DNA from: Bacteroidales bacterium | GTDB taxonomy: Bacteria > Bacteroidota > Bacteroidia > Bacteroidales > Muribaculaceae | DNA length: 64,000 nucleotides | Reading direction: 5' to 3' | Assembly (NCBI GenBank): GCA_014800895.1 | Contig: JAAVFG010000015.1 | Coordinates: forward strand, 18,294-82,293 | Translations under genes and position numbers: made by a program | Shown here: piece by piece, positions 52,844 to 61,503 of the stretch | Numbering within the stretch: the first letter of the stretch is position 1 | Layout: every line of letters starts with the position of its first letter | Notes under the pieces: generated by a model | Databases searched by the model: none | Seen by the model: only the letters and a program-made list of their open reading frames with translations | What the model was told of the DNA's origin: nothing

Positions 52844-53374
52844 ATGGCAATATTCCTCATCATACTGAGCTGCCTGTTATGGTTGCTCTCCCTATGGCTG
52901 CTCAGAGGCAGACAGGTAGGCGCTCCCGCCGCATCATTCGCGGCTCTTCTCCTGCTGAGTCTGGCAAAGAAGAACGGCTGGCAACTCCTCCCGATCAATC
53001 TCACGATGCTTACCGGATGGCTATGTATGACTCTGGTGGTGATGTTTGTCTGCTATCTTCAGGCACCCGCCGTCAGGGCGCAGACAAAAGGTTGGGGATA
53101 TATGACAATAGGAGGACTTTGCGGAATGGTGGTAGGATTGCTTGGCAATTCCTTTGCGGCAAGTGTCAGCGTTTTATACGGGATTATGATAATAGGTGTA
53201 ATCATCGGCATTTTCCTCGGATTTCTTTTGTATACGAATACACCCGACGGACGTCCTGTGGCGCCTCGTTCGGGACATTTCCTCAAATATCTTTTGGCTA
53301 AGGGTTTTCCGACCGCTATCACGATCATGCAGGGAGGAGTGGCGTTAGTGCTTCTTGTAGCCATGCATTCCTGA
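52844..53374 (+). CDS. Small inner-membrane protein (176 aa), unknown
   Basis: 176 residues, almost entirely hydrophobic with about five predicted helices (AIFLIILSCLLWLLSLWLL; INLTMLTGWLCMTLVVMFV; GGLCGMVVGLLGNSFA; LYGIMIIGVIIGIFLGFLL; TAITIMQGGVALVLLVAM). A short hydrophilic loop, TNTPDGRPVAPRSGHFLKYL, lies between helices 4 and 5. No family recognised. It sits between pgpH and the DUF4919 gene on the same strand. Confidence 0.6.
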   Translation: MAIFLIILSCLLWLLSLWLLRGRQVGAPAASFAALLLLSLAKKNGWQLLPINLTMLTGWLCMTLVVMFVCYLQAPAVRAQTKGWGYMTIGGLCGMVVGLLGNSFAASVSVLYGIMIIGVIIGIFLGFLLYTNTPDGRPVAPRSGHFLKYLLAKGFPTAITIMQGGVALVLLVAMHS

Positions 53375-53454
53375 TGCGTAAGGGATAGAGGCGGAGATAA
53401 AGGGAATAAGGACAGGTATGGAAAGGCGGAGATAATCAATCATACAGAGACGAA

Positions 53455-54276
53455 ATGAAATTACACAAAATAGGAAAATATATCCTTGCGGCTCTAATGT
53501 TGCCGATTGCCGGACTCGGAGCGATTTCGGTAGATGCACAGACACGGCAGAAAGCAAAGGATACAAGAAAATATAAGACAGAAAAGCCTGATCTTGAAGA
53601 GATACAGCGCACCACACTCGACCCTAAGAGCGAATTTTATTATCCGAAGCTTATGGCAAAATATGAGCGGAAGGATACGACTATGACGCCCGAAGAATTT
53701 CGTCATTTCTACTTGGGATATATGTTCCAGGAGGATTTTGATCCCTACCGCATTTCTCCCTATGCCAATAAGACGGATGATCTCCGAAGCAAGAAAGAGT
53801 TTACCAAGCAGGAACTCGATACTATCGAGAAGTATGCCAATCTCGCATTGGAGGATAATCCGTTTGATCTCCGCCAGATGTCATTTCTTGTGCGTGTGCT
53901 GAAAGAGAAGAAGAAAGATATGCGTGCCTCCATATGGGAATATCGCCTGGAGAATCTTTTAGGCACTATCATGAGCACCGGTACGGGTAAGGATGTTGAC
54001 AATCCCTGGTATGTTGTCTATCCGATGCATGAATATGATGTGGCGCAGCTGCTGGGCTATGAAGCGGTCGATGTGGAATATCCGCGCGACGGGTTTGATT
54101 ATCTTGTGGTGCAGCCTGATCCGACGGATACCCGCAAACGTGATAAGTCAGCCAAGGGCTTCTATTATAATGTAGTCATTCCTCAGGAGCAGTATGAGCT
54201 CAAGCATGGAGGAGAGGATGAAGAGACCTCATCTTCCGGCGATGAGGAAGATTACGATGAGATGCCGGCAGAGTAA
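53455..54276 (+). CDS. DUF4919 secreted protein
   Basis: 273 residues with signal peptide (YILAALMLPIAGLGAISVDA). The family pattern MTPEEFRHFYLGYMFQEDFDPYRISPYANKT is present near 80, along with LRQMSFLVRVLKEKKKDM and DNPWYVVYPMHEYDVAQLLGYE. The C-terminal tail is acidic (ETSSSGDEEDYDEMPAE). DUF4919 proteins are exported and of unknown function. A 90-bp gap separates it from the FKBP gene. Confidence 0.85.
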   Translation: MKLHKIGKYILAALMLPIAGLGAISVDAQTRQKAKDTRKYKTEKPDLEEIQRTTLDPKSEFYYPKLMAKYERKDTTMTPEEFRHFYLGYMFQEDFDPYRISPYANKTDDLRSKKEFTKQELDTIEKYANLALEDNPFDLRQMSFLVRVLKEKKKDMRASIWEYRLENLLGTIMSTGTGKDVDNPWYVVYPMHEYDVAQLLGYEAVDVEYPRDGFDYLVVQPDPTDTRKRDKSAKGFYYNVVIPQEQYELKHGGEDEETSSSGDEEDYDEMPAE

Positions 54277-54375
54277 ATCCGGTATGACTTTTCTACGTAT
54301 TCAGGCAAAAAGCAAATTGGCTCATTATTTGTTATAAATAGAGATAGAAATTATTAAAACATAAAATTGAAAAAT

Positions 54376-54936
54376 ATGGCAGAAAATAAAGAAGTAGTAG
54401 GACCCGGTAAGTTTGTCGAGTATTCCTATCGTTTATATGATGCAGCCGATGGTAAATTGCTTTTCGAGACCGAGAAGGGCAAGCCTGACTTCATGGTATA
54501 TGGAGTATCCCATGAGATCGTACCCGGTCTGATAGAGGTGATGCGCGGTCTGAAGGCTGGAGATAAGTTTGAGATTGAACTTCCCCCGGCAGCCGCTTTC
54601 GGCGAGCCGAGTCCCGAGTATTTCATGGAGCTTGACAAGGAGATCTTCATGCGCGACGGACAGTTGGCTGAGGAGGTAAAGGTCGGTGCCGATCTTCCTA
54701 TGATGACAGCGGAGGGTTTCCGTGTATTAGGACGTGTGCTTGAGGTCGGAGATAAGATCAAGATGGACTTCAATCATCCCTTCGCAGGCAAGACCGTGAG
54801 ATATGAAGGCGAGGTAGAACTCGTGCGTGATGCCACCGGCGATGAGCTTAAGCCTACCGGTTGCGGATGCGGCAGCGGCGGATGTGGCGAAGGCTGCGGC
54901 AGCGACTGTGGCTCAAACTGTGAAGGCTGTCACTAA
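54376..54936 (+). CDS. SlyD-like FKBP peptidyl-prolyl isomerase
   Basis: 186 residues from MAENKEVVGPGK (ATG at 54376); the frame extends to a TTG 9 bp upstream. FKBP halves lie around KFVEYSYRLYDAADGKLLFE and IKMDFNHPFAGKTVRYEGEV. Between them is the insert-in-flap region (PPAAAFGEPSPEYFMELDKE ... VGADLPMMTAEGFRVLGRV) that gives chaperone activity. The C-terminal GCGCGSGGCGEGCGSDCGSN tail holds seven Cys and one His, resembling the nickel-binding tail of SlyD. It aids protein folding and possibly nickel delivery. Confidence 0.9.
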   Translation: MAENKEVVGPGKFVEYSYRLYDAADGKLLFETEKGKPDFMVYGVSHEIVPGLIEVMRGLKAGDKFEIELPPAAAFGEPSPEYFMELDKEIFMRDGQLAEEVKVGADLPMMTAEGFRVLGRVLEVGDKIKMDFNHPFAGKTVRYEGEVELVRDATGDELKPTGCGCGSGGCGEGCGSDCGSNCEGCH

Positions 54937-54992
54937 TCATCGGATTAAGCTGGCAGGCTAAAATTTATAACCGACTGCAAATATTAATTATA

Positions 54993-55031
54993 AAAAGGGC
55001 TGATTCCTACACATACGGAATCAGCCCTTTT
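54993..55031 (+). terminator. Terminator after the FKBP gene
   Basis: Perfect 15-bp stem (AAAAGGGCTGATTCC 54993-55007 and its complement 55017-55031), 9-nt loop, with T-run inside the 3' arm. It also marks the change to the AT-rich accessory region. Confidence 0.85.
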
Positions 55032-55205
55032 GAATAAATTTAAAAAATAAATTATCTTTGTATGTAAAGAGATAAAGTATGGGAAGAGTGAATGTGAAAT
55101 CTTGACAACTGCCGACATTTCAAAGAATGGGTTAAGCCACTGATATCTTTAGCAAATAAATACGATTAAGGTAAATTTCATCACATAGCAACATCTACAT
55201 CATAT

Positions 55206-57050
55206 ATGAAGGAGACATCTCATATTTTTATGCTCATGCTACTATTTTTAGCTTGTTGCATTACCTCCTGCTCCAACCATAAACAGCAAGAGACGCTTAA
55301 CCGTGCAGAATCACTCATGGAGGCCCATCCGGATTCTGCTTTGTCTATTCTTGAAGGAATAGAGAAATCGGAACTTGGCTCCAAAGAAGAACAAGCTCGA
55401 TACGCTCTTCTTATGTCTATGGCCCTTGATAGGAACTACATTGAATCCACTTCTTTTGATGTGATTCAACCGGCAATTGATTACTATCTCAAAAGTGGGA
55501 ATCCGAATGAGCAGCTTCGGACGTACTATTATCAAGGTCGTATATTCCAAAACAAAAAAGATTTAGATAATGCTCTCAATTCATTCGTCAAGGGTATTAA
55601 TAATTCGTTAAATTGTACCGATTCACTAACCCTTATAAGAACACTCGTAGCACAAGCTTATCTATACTATGAATTCTATGATTTTGATAGTTATACTAAA
55701 GCGAACTTAAGAGCAGCAACCATATGCAAGAAACTATCTCACAAAAACTATGAATTTCAGTGTCTTCTCAATGCGCTGAATGGAGCTATATTATTGGAGA
55801 ATAAAAATATGGCAGATAGCCTTATAAATCTGTGCAACTCATTTGAGTCTCTTAGCTATGAACATGATAAATCTTTATTAGAGCATCAATTATCATATGA
55901 TTTAAAATTTGGGTCGAAACAGGATTTAGCATCTCTCTTAAGCCATAAGAACGAATTATTAGAATCGGATCTAAACTGTACCCTAAATCTCGCAGCAGCC
56001 TATAATAAACTCGGCGATAACCACAAGTCTAAAGATTTGCTTGATTATATTAGTAATCAAGATATTGATTATGACACGCTCAAATATCAATCTATATATG
56101 TAGCAGTTCTTAAAGATATTGGAGATTACAAAAATGCTCTTTCCATATACGAGGATTTTAGTCGTAGAGTGGACTATTTAAACTCTATTAAGTTTGACCA
56201 AAAAGCTCAATCTATTGAAGAAAAACATCAAATAGAACTCCAAGCTGAACAGGACGCGAGAAAGAAAAACAAGATTATTTGGAGTTGCATCACTGGCATT
56301 ATATTTCTTGTTTTGATAGTAGTGATTCTATTCCTACTATTCCGTAGTAATAAAACGCAGAAAGATTTAGCCATTGAAAAAGCGAAAAACACGGAGCTTG
56401 AAAATAAGCAATTAAAGTCCGAAAAGGATAAGGCTATTCAAGAAGCTAAAATAAAAGATCTTGAAAACGATAGACTGAAGTCCGAAAAGGATAAGGCTAT
56501 TAGTGAGGCCAAAATAAAGAATCTTGAAAACGAAAACCTTAAAGCAGAAAGAGACAAAAAAGCATTAGAGGCTGAAAATCTGGCTCACCGTGTTGAGATA
56601 CTGGAGAATGAGAGTGCGAGTCTGAAGGAATTAATGGACTCACAGGAAGAATTACCGTCCGAAGTTCAAGATGCTATAAAAGTACGCATTGAGATGTTAA
56701 ATGCTTTAATGGCAGGTTATATAACAAACAATGACCAGTATGAGAAACCATACGAATCATGGATTAAAGAACTTACCAACAATACCGAAGAGTTCATGAA
56801 CAGCAATCGACTTGCATTTCAAGTTTCACATCCTCGGTTTATTCAGTATTTCGAGGATCACGACTTAACAATAAGCGAAATCAATTATGTATGTCTTTAC
56901 GCCATCGGCTTGAGGGGCAAGGAAGTCGGGAACTATATAAAAAAGCGTAGTCATGTCAATATTAGCAGCGGCATTCGCAAAAAACTCGGCATAGATAAGC
57001 ATGAGACAAACATCGGCATTTACGTTCGCAAACTCCTAAAAAAATTGTAA
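55206..57050 (+). CDS. Membrane-anchored TPR/coiled-coil/HTH regulator
   Basis: 614 residues. A lipoprotein-like start (MLLFLACCITSC, Cys near 23) leads into TPR-like helices (YYYQGRIFQNKKDLDNALNS; CTLNLAAAYNKLGDNHKSKD). A membrane helix is at about 356-380, then a coiled coil that includes two 21-residue near-identical units (KSEKDKAIQEAKIKDLEN and KSEKDKAISEAKIKNLEN; 63-bp period). The C-terminal LTISEINYVCLYAIGLRGKEVGNYIKKRSHVN resembles an HTH. Such a layout suggests an outer sensor passing signals to DNA. It is the only regulator near the RiPP locus. Its DNA sites may be the TGAAAGT repeats just downstream. Confidence 0.7.
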   Translation: MKETSHIFMLMLLFLACCITSCSNHKQQETLNRAESLMEAHPDSALSILEGIEKSELGSKEEQARYALLMSMALDRNYIESTSFDVIQPAIDYYLKSGNPNEQLRTYYYQGRIFQNKKDLDNALNSFVKGINNSLNCTDSLTLIRTLVAQAYLYYEFYDFDSYTKANLRAATICKKLSHKNYEFQCLLNALNGAILLENKNMADSLINLCNSFESLSYEHDKSLLEHQLSYDLKFGSKQDLASLLSHKNELLESDLNCTLNLAAAYNKLGDNHKSKDLLDYISNQDIDYDTLKYQSIYVAVLKDIGDYKNALSIYEDFSRRVDYLNSIKFDQKAQSIEEKHQIELQAEQDARKKNKIIWSCITGIIFLVLIVVILFLLFRSNKTQKDLAIEKAKNTELENKQLKSEKDKAIQEAKIKDLENDRLKSEKDKAISEAKIKNLENENLKAERDKKALEAENLAHRVEILENESASLKELMDSQEELPSEVQDAIKVRIEMLNALMAGYITNNDQYEKPYESWIKELTNNTEEFMNSNRLAFQVSHPRFIQYFEDHDLTISEINYVCLYAIGLRGKEVGNYIKKRSHVNISSGIRKKLGIDKHETNIGIYVRKLLKKL

Positions 57051-57064
57051 ATTCAACCATTCGA

Positions 57065-57420
57065 TGAAAGTATCTCTTCCTGTGCGCCAAATTTAAGACT
57101 TTCATAGATACCAACAAGCTTTATGACATCGCGTTAGCAAAATAGCGCATGAAAATTTTTGTTCTCTGAATGAAAGTGTCATGTGCTATTTTTGCAATAA
57201 CAATGCCTTATCAAAACGCCTTATCATTATCAAAGAGAGGGATTGCATTAAAAGACCTCTCCAAATTACCTCCAAAAACTTTCAGATTGCGGTCTATATG
57301 AAAGTTGGAATAACCTTGCGCAGAAATAAATCATCCTTTCGATTTTATAATACTGATTTACAAATATTTATAAAGATAAATATTTTTCAAATATGAAAGT
57401 TTTGTTTTGGAGGTGAAAGT
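57065..57420. promoter_or_regulatory. Seven TGAAAGT sites in the control region
   Basis: Direct copies at 57065-57071, 57171-57177, 57299-57305, 57394-57400 and 57414-57420; inverted copies at 57098-57104 and 57278-57284. The last two direct copies are 20 bp apart and lie on either side of the -33 box at 57406. The pair 57278/57299 is 21 bp apart and inverted. This density is far above chance for a 7-mer in 360 bp. Confidence 0.7.
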
Positions 57421-57437
57421 TGCTCATTGTAATTTTG
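57406..57437 (+). promoter_or_regulatory. Promoter of the DUF3244 gene and the accessory operon
   Basis: TTTG at 57406-57409, 20-bp spacer, TAATTTTG at 57430-57437, an exact consensus. A start near 57444 gives a 26-nt leader and decides the ATG at 57470 against the longer frame. Repeats at 57394 and 57414 flank the -33 box. Confidence 0.7.
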
Positions 57438-57469
57438 CAACATCAAAATCAATCAAAACGCATATAAAA

Positions 57470-57835
57470 ATGAAAAGAATCTTATCTTTCATTCTTGTAA
57501 TGATTGCAATCGCACTTCCATCGATAGCAAAAGAATCAAATGAAAATTCTTCAACTCAACATGTTGAGTTAGAATTTCGCCGGACTCAGAATACACCTAC
57601 TATTCTTCACGCCCCCATGCGCATTAATATAGATGTGTATTACAATAATGAGAAGGAGGCCTTGGAGATTTGCTATGACGGAGAAGCAGCCGGAGAAGTT
57701 TTCCTCTACTTAAACGAAAACATCATTGGATATGATTCCGACATAAACACATCATTTCAAATTTCATCTCGCGGACTCTATAAAATAGAGATCGTTGGAG
57801 AAACTTGGATAGCAAACGGATTTCTACAATTGTAA
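57470..57835 (+). CDS. DUF3244 secreted protein
   Basis: 121 residues starting MKRILSFILVMIAIALPSIA, a signal peptide. The mature part (LEFRRTQNTPTILHAPMRIN; VYYNNEKEALEICYDGEAAG; ISSRGLYKIEIVGETWIANG) fits the DUF3244 beta-sandwich of Bacteroidales exported proteins. Often such genes are near surface or secretion systems; function unknown. It is first in the putative accessory operon, 50 bp before the TonB receptor gene, and controlled by the promoter at 57406. Confidence 0.75.
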   Translation: MKRILSFILVMIAIALPSIAKESNENSSTQHVELEFRRTQNTPTILHAPMRINIDVYYNNEKEALEICYDGEAAGEVFLYLNENIIGYDSDINTSFQISSRGLYKIEIVGETWIANGFLQL

Positions 57836-57885
57836 TATTCAACTCAGCATACATGATATAATACAATTTTAAGTATCAGATAGTT

Positions 57886-60240
57886 ATGCTTAAGTCCATA
57901 TCGTTATTTATCATCTACATATGTTCTTATACACTTGAAATACAGGCACAAACAATCCAAGGGAATGTTGTCAATGAAGAACAACAGCCTATGCCGTTTG
58001 CCAACATTGTATTCATGAAAGCAGATTCAACTTATGTCAACTCGACAATAGCTGATGATATGGGAGGCTTTTTTATTCCTTATAATAAGGAGATTAAATT
58101 ACTGAATGTTTCTTATATAGGCTACGTCCCTCAATATCAGAGTATAGAGACTGATAGCATCGGCACAATACAGATGCTACCGGACGCTGCTATGTTGGGA
58201 GAAGTGGTGGTAACGGGCTCTCGTCCTGTAATAAAGAGAGATGTTGACAGACTGGTATTTAATGTAGAAAGCACCCCGCTGTCACAAGGAAGCAACGCCC
58301 TTGAACTGCTGAAACAGACTCCCTTGGTTAAAGCCACTGACACATCAATCGGGATAATTGGAAAGAGCGGCGTCAAGATAATGCTCAACGGTAAAATTTC
58401 CTATCTCAGCGGGAACGACTTGATGCAATATCTGAAGACTCTTCAATCAGACGATGTGGCAAGTATAGAGGTTATAACAACCCCTCCCAGCCGATATGAT
58501 GCCGGTGGAAACGGAGGAATGATAAACATTGTCACAAAACGTAATCCGGAAGAAGGTCTTAACGGTAATGTAGGTGCGGCATATACACAGCGGACATTTG
58601 CTGGAGAGAACGTGAACGCGACAGTCAACTACCGTTCCGCTCGCTCATTCCTTTCATTGAAATTGCGTCAAAGCCACAACAAAGGATCTGTGGATGAAAA
58701 CTATACAATCAGCCAACCATCTAAGATGCAGACAAGCAGCACTGGTAGGACAGACACGTATAATAATTATGGTGCCAATATAGCTCTTGAACAGCAGCTG
58801 TCATCTTCATCTATACTTGGGGTTATTTACGATTTCAGTTATGGTAGAGACAATATCAACTCCCACAACAGATATAGCTACATGAACGAGAATGCCCTGG
58901 ATTCGTTGCTGACAACCAATTCAGTCCAAAAAGGTATCACAAGGATACACACCCTGAATGCTTATTATGACCTAAGACTTGGCTCATCAGGAAAGAAACT
59001 GAATATCGCAGCTAACTACATGCACCATTCTCCTGACAAGAATGTGAATTTCAGCACCCTGAACCATTCCTCAGACATCTGCACAGTTGTCAAGGAACCG
59101 AGCGATATCACTTATCGTATATGGACTGGAGAAGTAAATCTTGAGTTGCCATTCTCATGGCTTAATATAGAGACCGGCATGAAATACAGCGACATCCGTA
59201 ATCTATCCAACATGGAATACTATAATCTTATAGGAAGTGATTATGTCGCAGATCCCGGACGGTGTAATGAGTTCGACTACAATGAGAGGACAATAGCCGG
59301 ATACATCAGTGCGATGCGCAGTATTAACAGTCATTTTGCAATTCAGGCGGGACTACGCTACGAACATACGTTTGTCAAGGGTATAACCCCTCACAGCATT
59401 GTAGAGGATGTAAGGACCGACTATGGCAAATTATTCCCGACAGTCTATCTGTCGTACACACTTGACAAGTCCAATATGTTCAATATCAACTATGCACGGC
59501 GAATCAACCGACCGTATTTCCGGGCTATCAACCCATTTAAATGGTACACCAATCCTAACAATATAGACGAAGGTAATCCACAACTGAAGCCGTCGTATGC
59601 TGATAACGTGGAAGTTAACTATATTTTCAGGAGCAATTTGTCCGCAACCATATATTATCAGCAGGAAAACAACGCCTATGGCCAGATGATGTATGTAAGG
59701 GAAAATAACACTACATACAGCACGTATGAAAATATCTACAACAACCGTCAGTTTGGAGTGAATCTGTCGTATAATCTCCGCCCGTTAAGTTGGTGGAACG
59801 TATTTCTCACAGGAAATTATGTTTATAACAACTCCGATATAAAGGCAGAAGGATATCTCGCCCAAAACGGGAATTCGTTTAATTTCCAGATAAACAATAC
59901 CGTTTCCTTCGATAAAGAACGACGTTTCCAACTATTCTTGAACTATTCCCATAATTTCCCTTATCATGTCGGAGTAACTTATGACAATAGCTACGCAAAT
60001 TTCAGCATGGGACTAAAGGGTGCGTTTATGGATAACAATCTTATTATCAACATATATGCCAATGACATATTCAAACAGGACCTCATAAAGCGAAGAAAGG
60101 TATCCGTGACTAACACCCAGGTTTATAATAATTACTACGACTCCAGATACCTGCGTATAAGCATCACTTATAAATGGGGCAATAATAAGCTTAAAACCAA
60201 GAATATGAAGATTTCGTTCAGTGAAGGAAATCGAATATAA
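57886..60240 (+). CDS. TonB-dependent receptor with OMP_b-brl_3 barrel
   Basis: 784 residues. Signal peptide (SLFIIYICSYTLEIQA), then a carboxypeptidase-regulatory-like domain (GNVVNEEQQPMPFANIVFMK) and a plug with GEVVVTGSRPVIKRDVDRLV and GNGGMINIVTKRNPEEGLNG, and a large barrel ending RYLRISITYKWGNNKLKTKN. This is the receptor kind without a SusD partner. Placed directly between the DUF3244 gene and the RiPP precursor (26 bp), it may export or take up the product, or have another ligand. No TonB/ExbBD genes nearby. Confidence 0.88.
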   Translation: MLKSISLFIIYICSYTLEIQAQTIQGNVVNEEQQPMPFANIVFMKADSTYVNSTIADDMGGFFIPYNKEIKLLNVSYIGYVPQYQSIETDSIGTIQMLPDAAMLGEVVVTGSRPVIKRDVDRLVFNVESTPLSQGSNALELLKQTPLVKATDTSIGIIGKSGVKIMLNGKISYLSGNDLMQYLKTLQSDDVASIEVITTPPSRYDAGGNGGMINIVTKRNPEEGLNGNVGAAYTQRTFAGENVNATVNYRSARSFLSLKLRQSHNKGSVDENYTISQPSKMQTSSTGRTDTYNNYGANIALEQQLSSSSILGVIYDFSYGRDNINSHNRYSYMNENALDSLLTTNSVQKGITRIHTLNAYYDLRLGSSGKKLNIAANYMHHSPDKNVNFSTLNHSSDICTVVKEPSDITYRIWTGEVNLELPFSWLNIETGMKYSDIRNLSNMEYYNLIGSDYVADPGRCNEFDYNERTIAGYISAMRSINSHFAIQAGLRYEHTFVKGITPHSIVEDVRTDYGKLFPTVYLSYTLDKSNMFNINYARRINRPYFRAINPFKWYTNPNNIDEGNPQLKPSYADNVEVNYIFRSNLSATIYYQQENNAYGQMMYVRENNTTYSTYENIYNNRQFGVNLSYNLRPLSWWNVFLTGNYVYNNSDIKAEGYLAQNGNSFNFQINNTVSFDKERRFQLFLNYSHNFPYHVGVTYDNSYANFSMGLKGAFMDNNLIINIYANDIFKQDLIKRRKVSVTNTQVYNNYYDSRYLRISITYKWGNNKLKTKNMKISFSEGNRI

Positions 60241-60266
60241 GTTTCACAATTATAAATATTTAAATT

Positions 60267-60431
60267 ATGATTAAACCAAATCTCATCGGCATCGCCGACA
60301 TCGAGAAGCTTAACGCTTCCGAACTCAACAATGTAAAGGGCGGTGCATGTTCATTCGCTCAGGATTCATGGACTGAAGACTCTGAGCATCACGACTCGGA
60401 CAACAATGACACCTTCAACGGACACGAATAA
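60267..60431 (+). CDS. RiPP precursor peptide with Gly-Gly leader
   Basis: 54 residues, read directly from the sequence. The leader MIKPNLIGIADIEKLNASEL then NNVKGGA carries the ELxxVxGG-type cleavage motif (Gly25-Gly26) of Bacteroidales natural product precursors. The 28-residue core (ACSFAQDSWTEDSEHHDSDN then NDTFNGHE) has six Ser/Thr and eight Asp/Glu, and no lysine, which fits omega-ester formation by an ATP-grasp ligase (graspetide-type). It lies 26 bp after the TonB receptor gene and 112 bp before the maturase, separated from it by a hairpin. Confidence 0.8.
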   Translation: MIKPNLIGIADIEKLNASELNNVKGGACSFAQDSWTEDSEHHDSDNNDTFNGHE

Positions 60432-60486
60432 TCCAAGGTTCAGCCTGAAATTCCAGCTCATCCTTAAAGCTCAATAGCCTAATCAG

Positions 60487-60524
60487 TTTCTTAGTATACT
60501 CCAAACGAGGAGTATCCTAAGAAA
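60487..60524 (+). promoter_or_regulatory. Hairpin between precursor and maturase
   Basis: A 16-bp stem with one mismatch (TTTCTTAGTATACTCC, 60487-60502, with 60509-60524), loop AAACGA, and no T-run after it. It could act as a partial attenuator or RNA stabiliser, giving more precursor than maturase transcript. Confidence 0.6.
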
Positions 60525-60543
60525 TATCAAAAAATCCCATAAA

Positions 60544-61503
60544 ATGATTCTAGTATTATCTTTCAGAGAATATGAGCAATGTACGGATCCAGTCATTGAT
60601 TGGCTCTTGTATTATAACATCCCCTTTCTAAAACTCACACAACAAGATCTCTATGATTCTTCTAGAATCTTGATTGATATTACTGACAAGAAATTAATTT
60701 TCAATGGGATTGATTTAGTAAAGGAAGTAGATTGTATATATTTTAGGCGGTTTGAAGACAATATTCATCTGAATCTAAGAACTGGATATCCTATAAACCA
60801 GGCTTTATTTGAATTGAAATATGAACTTAACGATTTAATTAAACATATTTTCTTTCTACTTAAGGATAAGGTTTGGTTTCCTGCCCCCTATAATGTCAGC
60901 CTTGATAAGCTAACGGCTCTACTATATGCACAAGAATGTGGGTTGAAAGTTCCTAAAAGCATTGTTAGCAATAACAAAAGAGATATTATTGATTTTGTAT
61001 CGAAATACCCATCCTCAATCATAAAACCAATACGTTTCTCAGGCTACTATATCATGGAGAATAATACATATAATGTATATACCAACTCGGTTAACATGGC
61101 TGATATTGAAAGTCTTGAGAATGAAGTCTTTTTCCCATCTTTAATACAAGAAAAAATTGATAAAGATTTCGAAATCAGAACCTTTTATATAGACGGAGAG
61201 ATATATGCCAGTGCAATCATAGTTAATGATAGAAATTATGACGATGTAAAAAGGAATTTTGGGTCAGAAGACATCAAGTGGATTCCCTTTAAATTTCCAT
61301 CAGAAATCGAAAATAAACTAAGAAGATTCATGGAAAAACTATCACTCAATACTGGCTCCATTGATATGATCAAAACCTTAGATGGTGAATTTACCTTCAT
61401 AGAAGTAAATCCAGTAGGCCAATTTGTTGCGCCGAGTAATCGGTGCAATTTCAATTTAGAACACCTTATCGCCAAATGGCTTATTAAACATGGGACAAGA
61501 TAA
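60544..61503 (+). CDS. gwsG: Grasp-with-spasm ATP-grasp peptide maturase
   Basis: 319 residues of the ATP-grasp fold. Begins MILVLSFREYEQCTDPVIDW; the central domain has YPSSIIKPIRFSGYYIMENN (lysine that binds ATP) and PSLIQEKIDKDFEIRTFYID; the metal- and ATP-binding end is TFIEVNPVGQF near 285, with Glu and Asn intact. These ligases form ester or amide links between side chains of a precursor core. The next genes follow with overlaps, so it heads a tight unit; the precursor is just upstream. Lower GC than the housekeeping genes suggests gain by transfer. Confidence 0.85.
   Translation: MILVLSFREYEQCTDPVIDWLLYYNIPFLKLTQQDLYDSSRILIDITDKKLIFNGIDLVKEVDCIYFRRFEDNIHLNLRTGYPINQALFELKYELNDLIKHIFFLLKDKVWFPAPYNVSLDKLTALLYAQECGLKVPKSIVSNNKRDIIDFVSKYPSSIIKPIRFSGYYIMENNTYNVYTNSVNMADIESLENEVFFPSLIQEKIDKDFEIRTFYIDGEIYASAIIVNDRNYDDVKRNFGSEDIKWIPFKFPSEIENKLRRFMEKLSLNTGSIDMIKTLDGEFTFIEVNPVGQFVAPSNRCNFNLEHLIAKWLIKHGTR

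Noticed and set aside
57181-57396. 71-codon frame upstream of the DUF3244 gene
   Set aside because: It lies in the TGAAAGT control region, contains poor codon bias and no recognisable protein; the region is better explained as regulatory.
57407-57469. Longer start for the DUF3244 gene
   Set aside because: It would begin inside the -33 box of a perfect promoter; the signal peptide begins at 57470.
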